A DNA stretch of 64,000 nt from an uncultured Bacteroidota bacterium (GCA_903837285.1 CAILUD010000100.1:1-64000), one strand, 5' to 3'; positions 53,582 to 63,567 are shown, counted from the stretch's first letter. Translations and numbers: made by a program. The notes: generated by a model from the sequence alone, not told the origin.

Positions 53582-54109
53582 ATGAATTTTTTATTTATAA
53601 TTTTTTTAGTCTTAATAACTGGTGCAGTAGTTTTTTTTACAGCATTTTACGTTCTAAAAATGTTTTTAGATAATGAGAGTAAAAAAAGATCATTGGAGTA
53701 TAACAATCAGAATTTAAAGCTAATAACTCCGGTTAGGCTTCAAGCTTATGAAAGAATAATTCTTTTTCTTGAAAGAATTTCACCAAATTCTTTGATTTTA
53801 AGATTGCAAGTGCCTGGAATGCAGTCTTTGCAGCTTCAAATGGAAATGCTGAGTTTAATACGTGCAGAGTTTGAACATAATCTTTCGCAGCAGATATATA
53901 TGTCAGATAATGCTTGGCAGGTTGCTAATAGTGCAAAAGAAAATGTAATAAAACTGATAAATATTTCTGCTGAAAGTGTTGAAAAAGATGCTCCTGCAAT
54001 GGAATTAAGTAAAAAAATTATGGAGCTATGGGTAAGTACTAATCCAAGTCCGGTAAAAACAGCTATAGTTTTTATTAAAAACGAGATTAGTACTTTGTTT
54101 TATAATTAA
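53582..54109 (+). CDS. Hypothetical protein with one N-terminal membrane anchor
   Basis: 175 residues, not recognised beyond being a likely conserved Bacteroidota protein. One membrane segment (about 2-26) precedes a cytoplasmic, largely helical domain with RLQAYERIILFLERISPNSL and LRLQVPGMQSLQLQMEMLSL. A TATTTTTG element at 53572-53579 sits directly against the ATG, so transcription would start at or after 53582. Either the mRNA is leaderless, the real promoter is elsewhere, or the start is further in. It is convergent with htpG and ends in a strong terminator. Confidence 0.6.
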   Translation: MNFLFIIFLVLITGAVVFFTAFYVLKMFLDNESKKRSLEYNNQNLKLITPVRLQAYERIILFLERISPNSLILRLQVPGMQSLQLQMEMLSLIRAEFEHNLSQQIYMSDNAWQVANSAKENVIKLINISAESVEKDAPAMELSKKIMELWVSTNPSPVKTAIVFIKNEISTLFYN

Positions 54110-54127
54110 AATTTTTTGATATAAAAC

Positions 54128-54160
54128 AAAAGGCAAGCGAAATCGCTTGCCTTTTTGTTT
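54128..54160 (+). terminator. Intrinsic terminator between convergent genes
   Basis: GGCAAGCGA (54132-54140), AA, TCGCTTGCC (54143-54151), then TTTTTGTTT. A-rich bases on the 5' side could let it work in both directions. Confidence 0.85.
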
Positions 54161-54194
54161 AGACCTAACAGGTCTTTGATACTCGTAGGTCTAA
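54159..54194. repeat. Nested inverted repeat
   Basis: TTAGACCTA (54159-54167) pairs with TAGGTCTAA (54186-54194), and AGACCT/AGGTCT (54161-54166/54170-54175) forms an inner hairpin. It is similar in style to the nested repeats at 24390-24455, sharing AGGTCTTT, and again lies at a gene end. Confidence 0.5.
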
Positions 54195-54199
54195 TGTGA

Positions 54200-56249
54200 T
54201 TATTTTATTAAATCAACACTTCTTTTTACAAACCTATTAAGTGCTTCGCCTTTTAATAAATTATGTGATAAAAGTGCTAAGTCGATAAGTTGATTTACAA
54301 TTTTATTATTTTTACCAAATTCTTCCAGCTCTGTACGTTTTTTACCTTCAATTTCATCAATTTGTTTTGAAAGTTCTTCTTTCTTGTCTTTTTCATTTGA
54401 AAGAATTTCTTCTTCTTTTTTGCCTTTTAAAGTCTCGTCTAATTTAATTTTTTCAAGTTTTAATGGATTTAACTCAGAAGTAAATGCTTCAATACTTTCT
54501 TTAAGGTCTTTGTTTTTTTGCTTTGTAAGTTTTGTTACAAGCGAGTGGTTTGCATTAACTATTAGTGAGTAACTGTCGGGTAATGCTCCGTACATTCCAT
54601 TTCCTCCGCCAATTGAAGACATGTCTTTCATTCGTCGCATATATTCTGATCTTGTAATTAAAACAGGAGAATCTTTTTCAGAAAGCGCTTCGAATGAAAC
54701 AAAGAAACGATCGCTTTCAGGTAAAGCTCCTAAAAACATATGACGAAGTTCCATTTGTTCATCATCACTTAATTCAACTTTTTTAATCTCATCTTTTTCG
54801 ATTATCTTTTCAATAGTGTCGGCGTCAACTCTTTTAAACATTGTGTTTTTAAGTTTGCCTTCTAGCTGATTAATAATGTGTGGATCAAGTTGTCCATCCA
54901 TAAACAAAACATCGTAACCTTTATTTTTAGCAGCGTCAATATATGTATATTGTTCTTCTTTATTAGTTGCGTATAGATAAATAGCGTTTTTGTGCTTATC
55001 GGTTTGATTTTCTTTTACAAGTTTTTCGTATTCTTCAAGTGTATAACAATTGCCATCAATATTTTTCAGAAGAACAAATTTCTCAGCTCTTTCGTAAAAT
55101 TTTTCGTCGGAAACCATTCCATACTGAATGAAAATCTTTAAATCGTCCCATTTTTTTTTCAAATTCTGGACGTTGATTTTTAAATAATTCCTGAAGTCTG
55201 TCGGCTACCTTTTTAGTAATATGTGATGATATTTTTTTAACATTTGGATCTCCTTGTAAATAACTTCTTGAGACGTTTAGTGGAATATCTGGAGAATCTA
55301 TAACACCATGAAGTAATGTTAAGTAATCTGGAACTATTCCTTCAACCTGATCGGTAACAAATACCTGATTACAATAAAGCTGTATTTTGTTTTTTTGTAC
55401 TTCGAAGTTGTTTTTTATTTTTGGAAAATATAAAATTCCTGTAAGATTAAATGGGTAATCGATATTCATGTGAATATTGAAAAGTGGTTCGTCAAAAGAA
55501 GCTGGATAAAGTTCTTTGTAAAATCCGTTATAATCTTCTTCTTTTAATTCTGATGGTTTACGAATCCATAAAGGTCTTGTGTTATTTACAATATGATCTT
55601 TGTCTGTTTCTTCATATTTACCATCTTTCCATTCTTTTTCTTTTCCAAATGCTATTTCAACAGGTAAGAATTTACAGTATTTTGTTAGGAGTTCATTTAT
55701 TCTTGTTTCTTCAGCATATTCTTTATTTTCGTCATCAAGAAAAAGAACTATTGTTGTTCCTACAGTCGTTTTTTCGGCATCTTCAAGAGTAAATTCAGGA
55801 GAACCATCGCATGACCATTTTACTGCTTTTGAACCTTCTTTATATGACAAAGTTGTTAATTCAACTTTTTTAGAAACCATAAAAAGCGAATAAAATCCAA
55901 GCCCAAAATGCCCAATAATATTTGCGTTATCTTTATATTTTTCTAAAAATTCTCCAGCTCCTGAAAAAGCTATCTGATTAATGTATTTGTCAACTTCTTC
56001 CTCTGTCATTCCAATACCAGAATCGGAAACTGTAAGAGTGTTATTTTCTTTATCAATACTTAAATTAATTTTTAAATTCTCTACATCGCCTTTGTATTCG
56101 CCATGTGAAGCTAAAGTTTTTAATTTATTTGTTGCATCAATAGCATTTGAAATAAGTTCACGAAGAAATATCTCGTGTTCAGAATAAAGAAATTTCTTTA
56201 TAATCGGAAAAATATTCTCGGTGGATACACCAATTGAACCTTTTTGCAT
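54200..56249 (-). pseudogene. htpG: Hsp90-family chaperone HtpG, split by a +1 frameshift in an A9 run
   Basis: The two halves read as one Hsp90 of about 680 residues, the usual Bacteroidota length. The first ORF (56249 to 55083) has the ATPase domain (FLRELISNAIDATNKL, VSDSGIGMT, IIGHFGLGFYSLFM) and middle domain, then leaves frame after QRPEFEKK. The second (55162 to 54200) resumes at KKWDDLKIFIQYGMVSDEKF and runs to the C-terminal dimerisation end. On the minus strand the junction has nine A (55159-55151), whereas GAA AAA AAA TGG needs eight. Both halves are otherwise intact and undecayed, so a sequencing or assembly error, a very recent mutation, or slippage at the A run are all possible. 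No other stop or shift is seen. Confidence 0.9.
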
Positions 56250-56340
56250 AATTTATTTATTTAATGTTTGGATGGCAATTTTCAAACTATATGCCATGAG
56301 AGAAAATATGACATTACGTCAGTATGAATGTTGAATGCTT

Positions 56341-56880
56341 TTATTTATTGAAGACAAATTCGCTTAGTACAAAGTAAATCCCAAATATTGCTACAATTGC
56401 AGTTAAAATCAGAAAAACAACTCTTGTAGAAAAGCTTTGATTTTTAGTAAGTTTAAGTCGTTTTTCGCTAATAATAAATTTTACGTTATTCTGAATTCTT
56501 AAAAAAGAGTTTTCATTTTTCTTAACAAATGAAACTGCACCGCATTTTATAGCTAGTGTAGCAATATCAATATCATCAATACCAGAAAGCATAATAATTT
56601 CAATATCTGGATTAATTTCTCTAATATTTTTTAATATTTCTATTCCATTTTTTCCATCAGGATTAGAGTTTGATTTGAAAAGATAATCTAATATTGTAAT
56701 ATGAATTTGTCTCTTGTTAAACTGTTTTTTTAATAAGAATTCTAAATAGCTTTCTCCGCTAGAGAAAGAATACATTTTATAATCTCCGGTTTGCTCAAAC
56801 TTCGTTCTAAGAATTTTATTTGACAACTCATCGTCGTCAACGAGATAAATGTTTATATCTGATTCTTTAATGTTTACCAT
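56341..56880 (-). CDS. Response-regulator receiver domain with C-terminal membrane segment
   Basis: 179 residues. A CheY-like receiver covers about 8-130, with acidic cluster DDD (15-17), phosphoacceptor Asp65 (ITILDYLF), a Ser in the switch position (MLSG) and conserved Lys120 (SFVKK). No DNA-binding or enzymatic output domain follows. Instead residues about 151-177 form one strongly hydrophobic helix (VVFLILTAIVAIFGIYFVL) ending near the C-terminus, so the receiver would be tail-anchored on the cytoplasmic face of the membrane. No cognate kinase is adjacent. A role as a phosphate sink or localised signalling partner is inference. Confidence 0.8.
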   Translation of the reverse strand: MVNIKESDINIYLVDDDELSNKILRTKFEQTGDYKMYSFSSGESYLEFLLKKQFNKRQIHITILDYLFKSNSNPDGKNGIEILKNIREINPDIEIIMLSGIDDIDIATLAIKCGAVSFVKKNENSFLRIQNNVKFIISEKRLKLTKNQSFSTRVVFLILTAIVAIFGIYFVLSEFVFNK

Positions 56881-56955
56881 TTCCTGTATTAAAAGTTTTT
56901 AGGGATGGTAAAGTAGTAATATTTTTGATATAAAAAATGAGAAAATTTGTGATTT

Positions 56956-57849
56956 TTAAGGTGTTTTAGTTACTGTTTTTCTTTTTTTTGTATTTGGATT
57001 TGTAACAAAAATTTCAGGAATTAAAACCCACTTTCCTTTAATAAGTTGCAATCCATCAAATGAACCATCGGGGCCGTAAAACTGATATTGTCCTTTTTGT
57101 GAAGATTTTGGTGGACTTAAATGATCAAATACTATTGCTTCAGCAGTTTCATTGTATTTGCAGGTCATGCTGGCTTTTATTGAATGTTCAAATATTACTC
57201 TTTTTTGCATTTTACTGTCCATTTTAAATACAGATTTTCCGAAAATGGGTTTTCCTGAATTATTAAATGTCAGAATTTCAATAATTTTTTTGTTAGTGTA
57301 ATAATTGTTACCATCCCAACCAAATAGAATATAATAATTTTTATTACCAACAGAATAATCATAAATACTATAATATAATGCCCCAAACCAATTATAGTTA
57401 GTTAATACTGCCGATTCGGGATTTATAATTGAATCTGATTTATCAGTTAAAACATAACTGTTTATTTTATTTTTTCTTTCATTTTTATGTTGAATAAAGC
57501 CATAATATTTGAATGATCCATCACTAAATTTAATATTCCATGTAATAGTTCTTACCAGCTTATCTTTTGAATATATTTTTCCAATATGTTTTAGCGAGTC
57601 AAACGTGTAATTGAAAGATTCCTTATTTAAAAGAGTTTCTAAAAATATTTTCTGAATAGTATCATTTATTGACTTTTTTTCAATATCGGTTCTTAAAAAT
57701 CTTGTCTCGTCGCGTTTGAATAAAGAGTCAAATAAAACTTTCAAAGTTTTTTCGTTTTCGCTGAAATAAGATTCTTGAGCAAATAAGTTTTTATTAATAC
57801 TTAATAATGAAAAAAATAAAAGAATAATAAGAAATTTATTTGTCTGCAT
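56956..57849 (-). CDS. Hypothetical secreted protein
   Basis: 297 residues, family not recognised, though the layout looks like a conserved Bacteroidota envelope protein. A signal peptide (1-24, ending NKNLFAQ) is followed by a mixed alpha/beta mature part with YYILFGWDGNNYYTNKKIIE and a C-terminal region FYGPDGSFDGLQLIKGKWVL that ends in a basic tail, TKKRKTVTKTP. No catalytic motif is clear. It stands alone between the receiver-domain gene and the aminotransferase, all on the minus strand. Confidence 0.65.
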   Translation of the reverse strand: MQTNKFLIILLFFSLLSINKNLFAQESYFSENEKTLKVLFDSLFKRDETRFLRTDIEKKSINDTIQKIFLETLLNKESFNYTFDSLKHIGKIYSKDKLVRTITWNIKFSDGSFKYYGFIQHKNERKNKINSYVLTDKSDSIINPESAVLTNYNWFGALYYSIYDYSVGNKNYYILFGWDGNNYYTNKKIIEILTFNNSGKPIFGKSVFKMDSKMQKRVIFEHSIKASMTCKYNETAEAIVFDHLSPPKSSQKGQYQFYGPDGSFDGLQLIKGKWVLIPEIFVTNPNTKKRKTVTKTP

Positions 57850-57948
57850 TTTAAATTGAAAATATGAAATTAATTTATTCTTGAATATAAGTTCTTGATC
57901 ATGTAACGAATTCGTTTAGCAAATTATTTTAAAATTTTAAAAACATAG

Positions 57949-59133
57949 TTAAAGGTTGTTTAGTGCATCAACTAAAGTTTTACAACTAAATTCGATTTGT
58001 GTATTTGATATGATTAGGGGAGGTGATATTCTAATTGCAGAATCGCAGAATAAAAACCAATCGATAATTACACCTTTTTCCAAACAATATGAAATGCATT
58101 TTTTAACAGTATCAAAAGAATCAAGTTGTATTGCCAGCATTAAACCTTTTCCACGAACTTCAATTATTTTTTTATGCTTTAATAAATTTCTAAAAAGTTT
58201 TTCTTTTTCTGCGATCTGAGAAATTAGTTTTTCTTCTTCAATAATCTTTATAGCTTCCATTGATGTAGCGCAGCAAACAGGATGTCCGCCAAAAGTAGTT
58301 ATATGTCCTAATGCTGGGTCTTTGCTAAGGCTATCCATTATTTTTTTTGAAGAAATAAATGCGCCAAGTGGCATTCCACCTCCAAAAGCTTTGGCTAAAA
58401 CTAAAATGTCAGGTATAATCCCAAATGATTGGTATGCAAAAAAACTACCTGTTCTGCCCATTCCGGTCTGGACTTCGTCAAAAATTAAAAGTGACCCGTT
58501 TTTATCACATGCTTCTTTTATTGCTTTTAAAAATTCAAATGTTGCAGGAATGTAACCTGCTTCTCCTTGTATAGGCTCAATTATTACACAAGCCGTTTTA
58601 TTTTTAATAAACACTGCATCTTCAGGATGGTTAAATCTTATAAAACTTATATCAGTTAAAAGTGGTTCGAATTTTTTTGTATATTCTTTATGACTTATCA
58701 AGCTTAAAGCAGCATGAGTACTGCCATGATACGCATTTTCGCAAGCAATAATTTCTTTTTTGCCAGTATATCTTTTTGCTAGTTTTATTGCTGCTTCAAC
58801 AGCTTCGCTACCTGAATTTACAAAATAAGTAGAATCGAGTTTTTGGTTTGTAAGTTCTGCAAGTTTTGTGGCTAACTTAACCTGAGGTTGCTGAATATAC
58901 TCGCCATACACCATTAAGTGCATGTTTTTATTAATTTGTTCGGTTGCAGCTTTAATAATTCTGGGGTGGGAGTGACCTAAACTGTTTACTGAAATTCCAG
59001 AAATTAAATCTAGATATGATTTTCCAGTATTGTCATATAAATAAACACCATCTGCCCGCTCAATTTCAAGTAAAATTGGACTATCTGAAGTTTGAGCAAT
59101 ATGTTTAAAAAATAATTCTTTTAATGCCTGCAT
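57949..59133 (-). CDS. Class III PLP-dependent aminotransferase (acetylornithine-type)
   Basis: 394 residues from ATG 59133 (MQALKELFFKHI). PLP-binding signatures of class III are complete: YFVNSGSEAVEAAIKLAKRY, ENAYHGSTHAAL, IFDEVQTGMGRTG and the lysine segment LAKAFGGGMPLGA, then TTFGGHPVCCA. The family includes acetylornithine and ornithine aminotransferases. With no arg genes nearby, the substrate is open. The frame opens at 59154, but a TATCTTTG promoter element on this strand (59146-59139) puts the transcription start close to 59133, so the shorter protein is preferred. The mRNA would then have almost no leader. Confidence 0.92.
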   Translation of the reverse strand: MQALKELFFKHIAQTSDSPILLEIERADGVYLYDNTGKSYLDLISGISVNSLGHSHPRIIKAATEQINKNMHLMVYGEYIQQPQVKLATKLAELTNQKLDSTYFVNSGSEAVEAAIKLAKRYTGKKEIIACENAYHGSTHAALSLISHKEYTKKFEPLLTDISFIRFNHPEDAVFIKNKTACVIIEPIQGEAGYIPATFEFLKAIKEACDKNGSLLIFDEVQTGMGRTGSFFAYQSFGIIPDILVLAKAFGGGMPLGAFISSKKIMDSLSKDPALGHITTFGGHPVCCATSMEAIKIIEEEKLISQIAEKEKLFRNLLKHKKIIEVRGKGLMLAIQLDSFDTVKKCISYCLEKGVIIDWFLFCDSAIRISPPLIISNTQIEFSCKTLVDALNNL

Positions 59134-59138
59134 AGGCA

Positions 59139-59146
59139 CAAAGATA
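59139..59146 (-). promoter_or_regulatory. Promoter -7 element that decides the aminotransferase start
   Basis: The minus strand reads TATCTTTG (TAnnTTTG). The expected transcription start is about six or seven bases downstream, at the ATG of 59133, which rules against the upstream in-frame start at 59154. Confidence 0.5.
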
Positions 59147-59233
59147 ATTAACAATTTGGAATCAAAGGAGAATAATGAAAGCTATGAATTACTTAACAAT
59201 CACATTTATTTCGCTTAGTAATTTGTCTTTATA

Positions 59234-59920
59234 TTATTTTCCTACGGGTAAAAGTTTAATGCCTTCTTCAAGTTTTATTATAATAGAATTGTCTTCAATT
59301 CCTTTAATTCTATTAATATTTACAATGAATGAACGGTGAACACGTTTGAATTTTTTAACCGGTAATTTATCTTCTATTGATTTCATTGTAAAGTGAATTG
59401 TAAATTTTTCAGTGTACGTATTTACAATCACATAATTTTCAAGAGCTTCAATGTATAAAATATCGTCATATTTTAGACGGACTAAAGTAGAATTCTTTTT
59501 AATAAAAATTTCATCAATGTCTTCTTTTAAATCAGATGGACGTTTAATTGAAATAATGTCATCAATGCGTTTAAAAACTTTGTCAACTGCTTTATAAAAA
59601 CGTGCGTAAGTAATTGGTTTTAGTAAATAATCAGTAACGTCATATTCAAAAGCGGTAATGGCATATTTGTCTTTAGCCGATACTATTATGATCTGAGATG
59701 AAACCTCTTTAAGTGTGTTTAAAAACTCAATGCCGCTCATATCAGGCATTTCAATATCCAGAAAAATAAGATGAATTGGATCAACGCAATTCTTTAAAGA
59801 ATTAATTGCTTCTACAGCATTTGAATAAGTGTTTATAAGGTTCAGCGAATCAGTGCGTTTAACAAATTCTTCAAGAACTTTTCGAGACATTTTGTCGTCA
59901 TCAACAATAATACAATTCAT
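59234..59920 (-). CDS. LytTR-family response regulator
   Basis: 228 residues. The receiver domain (1-115) has IIVDDDKMSRK and phosphoacceptor Asp55 (LIFLDIEMPDMSG). The LytTR DNA-binding domain (about 128-228) has ILYIEALENYVIVNT and KFKRVHRSFIVNINRIKGIE. Regulators of this family bind short direct repeats upstream of target genes. No LytS/HPK10-type histidine kinase gene is next to it, so it is an orphan in this window. The subtilase gene is transcribed divergently from the other side of the 179-bp gap and is a possible target, by position only. Confidence 0.93.
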   Translation of the reverse strand: MNCIIVDDDKMSRKVLEEFVKRTDSLNLINTYSNAVEAINSLKNCVDPIHLIFLDIEMPDMSGIEFLNTLKEVSSQIIIVSAKDKYAITAFEYDVTDYLLKPITYARFYKAVDKVFKRIDDIISIKRPSDLKEDIDEIFIKKNSTLVRLKYDDILYIEALENYVIVNTYTEKFTIHFTMKSIEDKLPVKKFKRVHRSFIVNINRIKGIEDNSIIIKLEEGIKLLPVGK

Positions 59921-60099
59921 ATTCGACTAAATTTACTTTATTAATACAAAAATAAACTTTAATTTTGAATTAGTCAATTTTAAAAATGCTTTAGTCATAA
60001 ATAACAATGTTCTCGTGAACAAAAAAAGCTATTTTGCTAAAATTAAACTTCCTATTTTTACGGAACTTTCGTAAATAGGTTATAAATATTTTTTATATA

Positions 60100-62904
60100 A
60101 TGAAAAAATATATAAGTGTTTGTTTTATAATGGTGTTGTGTCTGGTTGGGATTTCTCAAAACAAACAAATTAATAAAATTGATCCCATCGCAAAAGGAAG
60201 AATTATTCTTAAAATTAACCCAAAGTACAAATCTTCATGTAAATTAAATGAAATTAATATTGCAAAGTATAATGAATTAATAAGTTCTTATGGTTGTAAA
60301 GTAAAAAAATCGTTTCCAAATATTAGCTCTCCTATAACCGAAAAAGATAAAAATGGAAATATATTAGTCGATCTGACTTCAGTTTATGAATTAACTTTTG
60401 ATAGTTCAATTTCTGTTTCAGAATTAGTTAATTCTTTTGGTAGTTTAGCTGAAACAGAATATTGTCAGCCTGTATATCTGCCACAGGTATTTGCAACTAT
60501 TAATGATCCTGGATCAAATGCTCAATATGCTTTAACTAATATAAAAGCATATCAGGCTTGGGATTTATGCAAAGGCGATAGCAATATAATAATTGGTATT
60601 ACCGATACAGGAATTGAAAATGCTCACGAAGATTTGATAGATAATATTTTTTACAATTATGATGATCCAATTAATGGCCAGGACGATGATTTTGATGGAT
60701 ATGTAGATAACTTTAGAGGTTGGGATATTGGAAACAATGATAATAGTCCAGAGTGGGATGAAAATGGAACAGGGTTTAATCCGCATGGAGTTTATGTTTC
60801 TGGATTTGCTGCTGCAAGAACAAATAATGCTATTGGAATAGCCGCTGCGGGATATTTTACTAAATTTTTACCTGTTAAAATTTCAGATTCTACTGGTGCA
60901 TTAATTAGAGCATATGAAGGAATTGTTTATGCTGCCGATCATAATTGTGCTGTAATAAATTGTTCGTGGGGTGGACAAACTCCTCATCCGTATGGGCAGG
61001 ATATAATAAATTATGCAACTTTTAACAGAAATGCACTTGTCGTTGCTGCTGCAGGTAACAATGGTCACACAACAAATGATGTTTTGTATCCTGCATCTTA
61101 TGATAATGTATTATGCGTTGGAGCTTCAAATAATACTGACTTAAAATGGAATCACTCATGTTATGGAACTCAGGTTGATTTATTAGCTCCTGGAGAAAAT
61201 GTTTATACAACAAATTATGATAATGGTTATGTATATGGGTGGGGTACTTCATTCGCTTCTCCAATTGCTGCATCATGTGCTGCTTTGGTAAAAAAATGGT
61301 ATGGCAATAGTATAAATGCAACTCAATTAGGCGAGATTTTAAGAATGACTTGTGATAATATTGATACAGTTCCTGGAAATATTCCATTTGCTGGTTTAAT
61401 GGGTAGAGGAAGAATAAATTTATATCGCGCATTAACTGATTCTTTACCGCCATCAGTAAAGTTCATTAATTTTAATTTGATAAGTAATTCCGGTAATTTT
61501 ATAAAGCCAGGCGATACTGTTCAATTAAAGGGAGATTTTATAAATTATTTATCTACTACTAAAAATTTAAAAGTCAAAATAAGTTCAAATAGTAATAATG
61601 TTCATTTTGTTAATGATTCAAATGTGATAGGTGTTATTAATAAAATGCAAACTATTTCAAATAATTCTTTGCCATTTGTTTTTTATATTGATCAGAATTC
61701 TGGTTATGATGAAGAAGTGACTTTTACGTTGCAGTTCTTGGATTCTTTATATAGCGACAAACAATTATTTAAAGCTGTGATTAATCAGAGTTATGCTGAT
61801 ATAGATACAAATAACATTACACTTACATTAACTTCTAATGGAAAGCTAGGGTATAATAATTATTATCCTGTACAAGGCTCTGGTGTTAGGTTTAATAATG
61901 GTGAAACTCAGTTATTTGAAGGCGGTTTAACAATTGCCCAGAATAGTTCTAAAATGTTAAAATGTTTTAGAAGTGCAGATAACTTTAGTATAAATAAAGG
62001 TTTGCAACCTGTTTCACCAATTGCAAATGCAGCAGAACAATGGTCTTCGGTTTTTTCAGATAATATGGCTGGCTCTGCAAAACTAGGTTTAAATATTAAA
62101 ATGGATGCAATGGAATGGAATTCTGCAGAAAGATTAGATTTTGTTTTTCTTAATTATACAATTTATAATAAAAACAATTATAATCTTGATAGTTTGTTTG
62201 CAGGTATATTTTGTGATTGGGATATTGTTAATCCGGTTAGAAATAAATCATTATTTAATCAATCGCTTCGAATGTCATATTCATGGTATACAGGTCTTAC
62301 AAATTTATATACAGGATTAAAATTACTTTCTAATCAAAATGGTTTTAGTTATGCTTTTGATAATACTTCAACAGGTAGTGGAGGTATAAATATTAGTGAT
62401 GGTTTATCTAATTCGGAATTGTTTCAGGCACTAAGGACTAATCGTGATGCAGCAGGGGTTTCCGCAAATGGTAACGATGTGGCTAATTTAGTAAGCTTTG
62501 GTCCTTTTAATATTGCAGCAAATGATTCAATAACACTTTCATTTGCTTTAATGGTTTCTAATAGCTTATATAACATCGAGCAGACAGCTGCAAATGCTCA
62601 AATTCTATATGATTCGCTTTATCGTAACATTGATGAAAATAAGATAGAAGCCGAATATTTAAAGGTGTTTCCCAATCCTTCAAATGGACATCTAAATGTT
62701 TCTTTTTATTCTAATTCCAAATTTGTAACAACGTTAAGAATATTTGATATTCAAGGAAAGGAAGTGTATGCTTTAAATGAATTAAAAATTAATGAGGGCG
62801 AAAATATTTTTTCGATTAATAGTAAATTGCCAAAAGGAGTATATCTTCTTAAGTTGAATTCTTTGAATGAAATATATTCAAAGTTGATAGTTGTTAAATT
62901 ATAA
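60100..62904 (+). CDS. Subtilisin-like (S8) serine peptidase with T9SS type A sorting domain
   Basis: 934 residues. A signal peptide (1-19) and a propeptide-like region (about 25-130) precede the S8 domain (about 145-445) with the triad Asp169 (IGITDTGIENAHEDL), His229 (NPHGVYVSGFAAA) and Ser384 (WGTSFASPIAAS), and the oxyanion Asn in VVAAAGNNGH. The His motif reads HGVYVSG in place of the usual HGTHVAG. A long beta-rich region (about 450-850) follows. The type A sorting domain (YLKVFPNPSNGHLNVSFY ... YLLKLNSLNEIYSKLIVV) targets it to the cell surface through T9SS. Its stop overlaps the trmH stop on the other strand by six bases. Confidence 0.94.
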   Translation: MKKYISVCFIMVLCLVGISQNKQINKIDPIAKGRIILKINPKYKSSCKLNEINIAKYNELISSYGCKVKKSFPNISSPITEKDKNGNILVDLTSVYELTFDSSISVSELVNSFGSLAETEYCQPVYLPQVFATINDPGSNAQYALTNIKAYQAWDLCKGDSNIIIGITDTGIENAHEDLIDNIFYNYDDPINGQDDDFDGYVDNFRGWDIGNNDNSPEWDENGTGFNPHGVYVSGFAAARTNNAIGIAAAGYFTKFLPVKISDSTGALIRAYEGIVYAADHNCAVINCSWGGQTPHPYGQDIINYATFNRNALVVAAAGNNGHTTNDVLYPASYDNVLCVGASNNTDLKWNHSCYGTQVDLLAPGENVYTTNYDNGYVYGWGTSFASPIAASCAALVKKWYGNSINATQLGEILRMTCDNIDTVPGNIPFAGLMGRGRINLYRALTDSLPPSVKFINFNLISNSGNFIKPGDTVQLKGDFINYLSTTKNLKVKISSNSNNVHFVNDSNVIGVINKMQTISNNSLPFVFYIDQNSGYDEEVTFTLQFLDSLYSDKQLFKAVINQSYADIDTNNITLTLTSNGKLGYNNYYPVQGSGVRFNNGETQLFEGGLTIAQNSSKMLKCFRSADNFSINKGLQPVSPIANAAEQWSSVFSDNMAGSAKLGLNIKMDAMEWNSAERLDFVFLNYTIYNKNNYNLDSLFAGIFCDWDIVNPVRNKSLFNQSLRMSYSWYTGLTNLYTGLKLLSNQNGFSYAFDNTSTGSGGINISDGLSNSELFQALRTNRDAAGVSANGNDVANLVSFGPFNIAANDSITLSFALMVSNSLYNIEQTAANAQILYDSLYRNIDENKIEAEYLKVFPNPSNGHLNVSFYSNSKFVTTLRIFDIQGKEVYALNELKINEGENIFSINSKLPKGVYLLKLNSLNEIYSKLIVVKL

Positions 62905-63567
62905 TTTGTTAAGAGACTTAATTATTAACTCAGATTTTTTTATTGAATACTTTAGCCATTCGAGTAAAATAGTCTCTTTTTCGTTTTCAGAAAGTTTCCA
63001 GTGTATTTCAGTTTTTTTTATTCTTTCAATAATATTTGAAAGAAAAATTGCAGCAGAAACTGAAATATTAAAACTTTCGGTAAATCCATACATTGGAATT
63101 TTTACAAATTCATCAGATAAAGATATTGCTTCATCTGTTAATCCTGTTAATTCTGTACCAAAAAGTAAAGCGAATGGACCTTTATTTATATCTAAATCAT
63201 TTATTGAAATTGCATTATGATGAGGTGTGGTAGCAATAATTCTGTATCCTTTATTTTTAAGATCTTGTATAGTTTCTTTTGTGTTTGCAGCATTTTTATT
63301 CCCTGAATTTATAGTAAGCCAATTTGCTGCACCAAGCGAAATTTCGGGATTTGGCTTAAATTCATTTTTATTCTCTATTACGTGAACATTTTGAACCCCA
63401 AAGCAATCGCATGTTCTAAGAACAGCACTGGCATTATGTGATTGAAAAATATCTTCAAGAACAACTGTAACATAATTTGTGCGGTTTTCTAAAACTTTTT
63501 TAAAAGTGTTTAGTCTTTGTTCGGTAACAAATTCTGTTAAATGCTTAATAATTGAAGAGTTTTCCAT
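62899..63567 (-). CDS. trmH: SpoU-family tRNA/rRNA 2'-O-methyltransferase, TrmH-like
   Basis: 222 residues from ATG 63567, near the 229 of E. coli TrmH. The three SPOUT motifs are present: NASAVLRTCDCFGVQNVHVI (motif 1, Asn and Arg), FALLFGTELTGLTDEAI (motif 2) and IPMYGFTESFNISVSAAIFL (motif 3). TrmH methylates the 2'-OH of G18 in tRNA with SAM, and the precise target here is inferred from family and length. The frame opens at 63600 (MYLYTSFFITF...), but a -7 element on this strand at 63597-63590 lies inside that extension, so the internal Met is the likely start. Confidence 0.9.
   Translation of the reverse strand: MENSSIIKHLTEFVTEQRLNTFKKVLENRTNYVTVVLEDIFQSHNASAVLRTCDCFGVQNVHVIENKNEFKPNPEISLGAANWLTINSGNKNAANTKETIQDLKNKGYRIIATTPHHNAISINDLDINKGPFALLFGTELTGLTDEAISLSDEFVKIPMYGFTESFNISVSAAIFLSNIIERIKKTEIHWKLSENEKETILLEWLKYSIKKSELIIKSLNKL

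Noticed and set aside
54200-56249. Two separate overlapping genes at the htpG locus
   Set aside because: The two ORFs are consecutive parts of one Hsp90 sequence and meet at an A9 run. The last 22 residues of the first ORF are out-of-frame translation.
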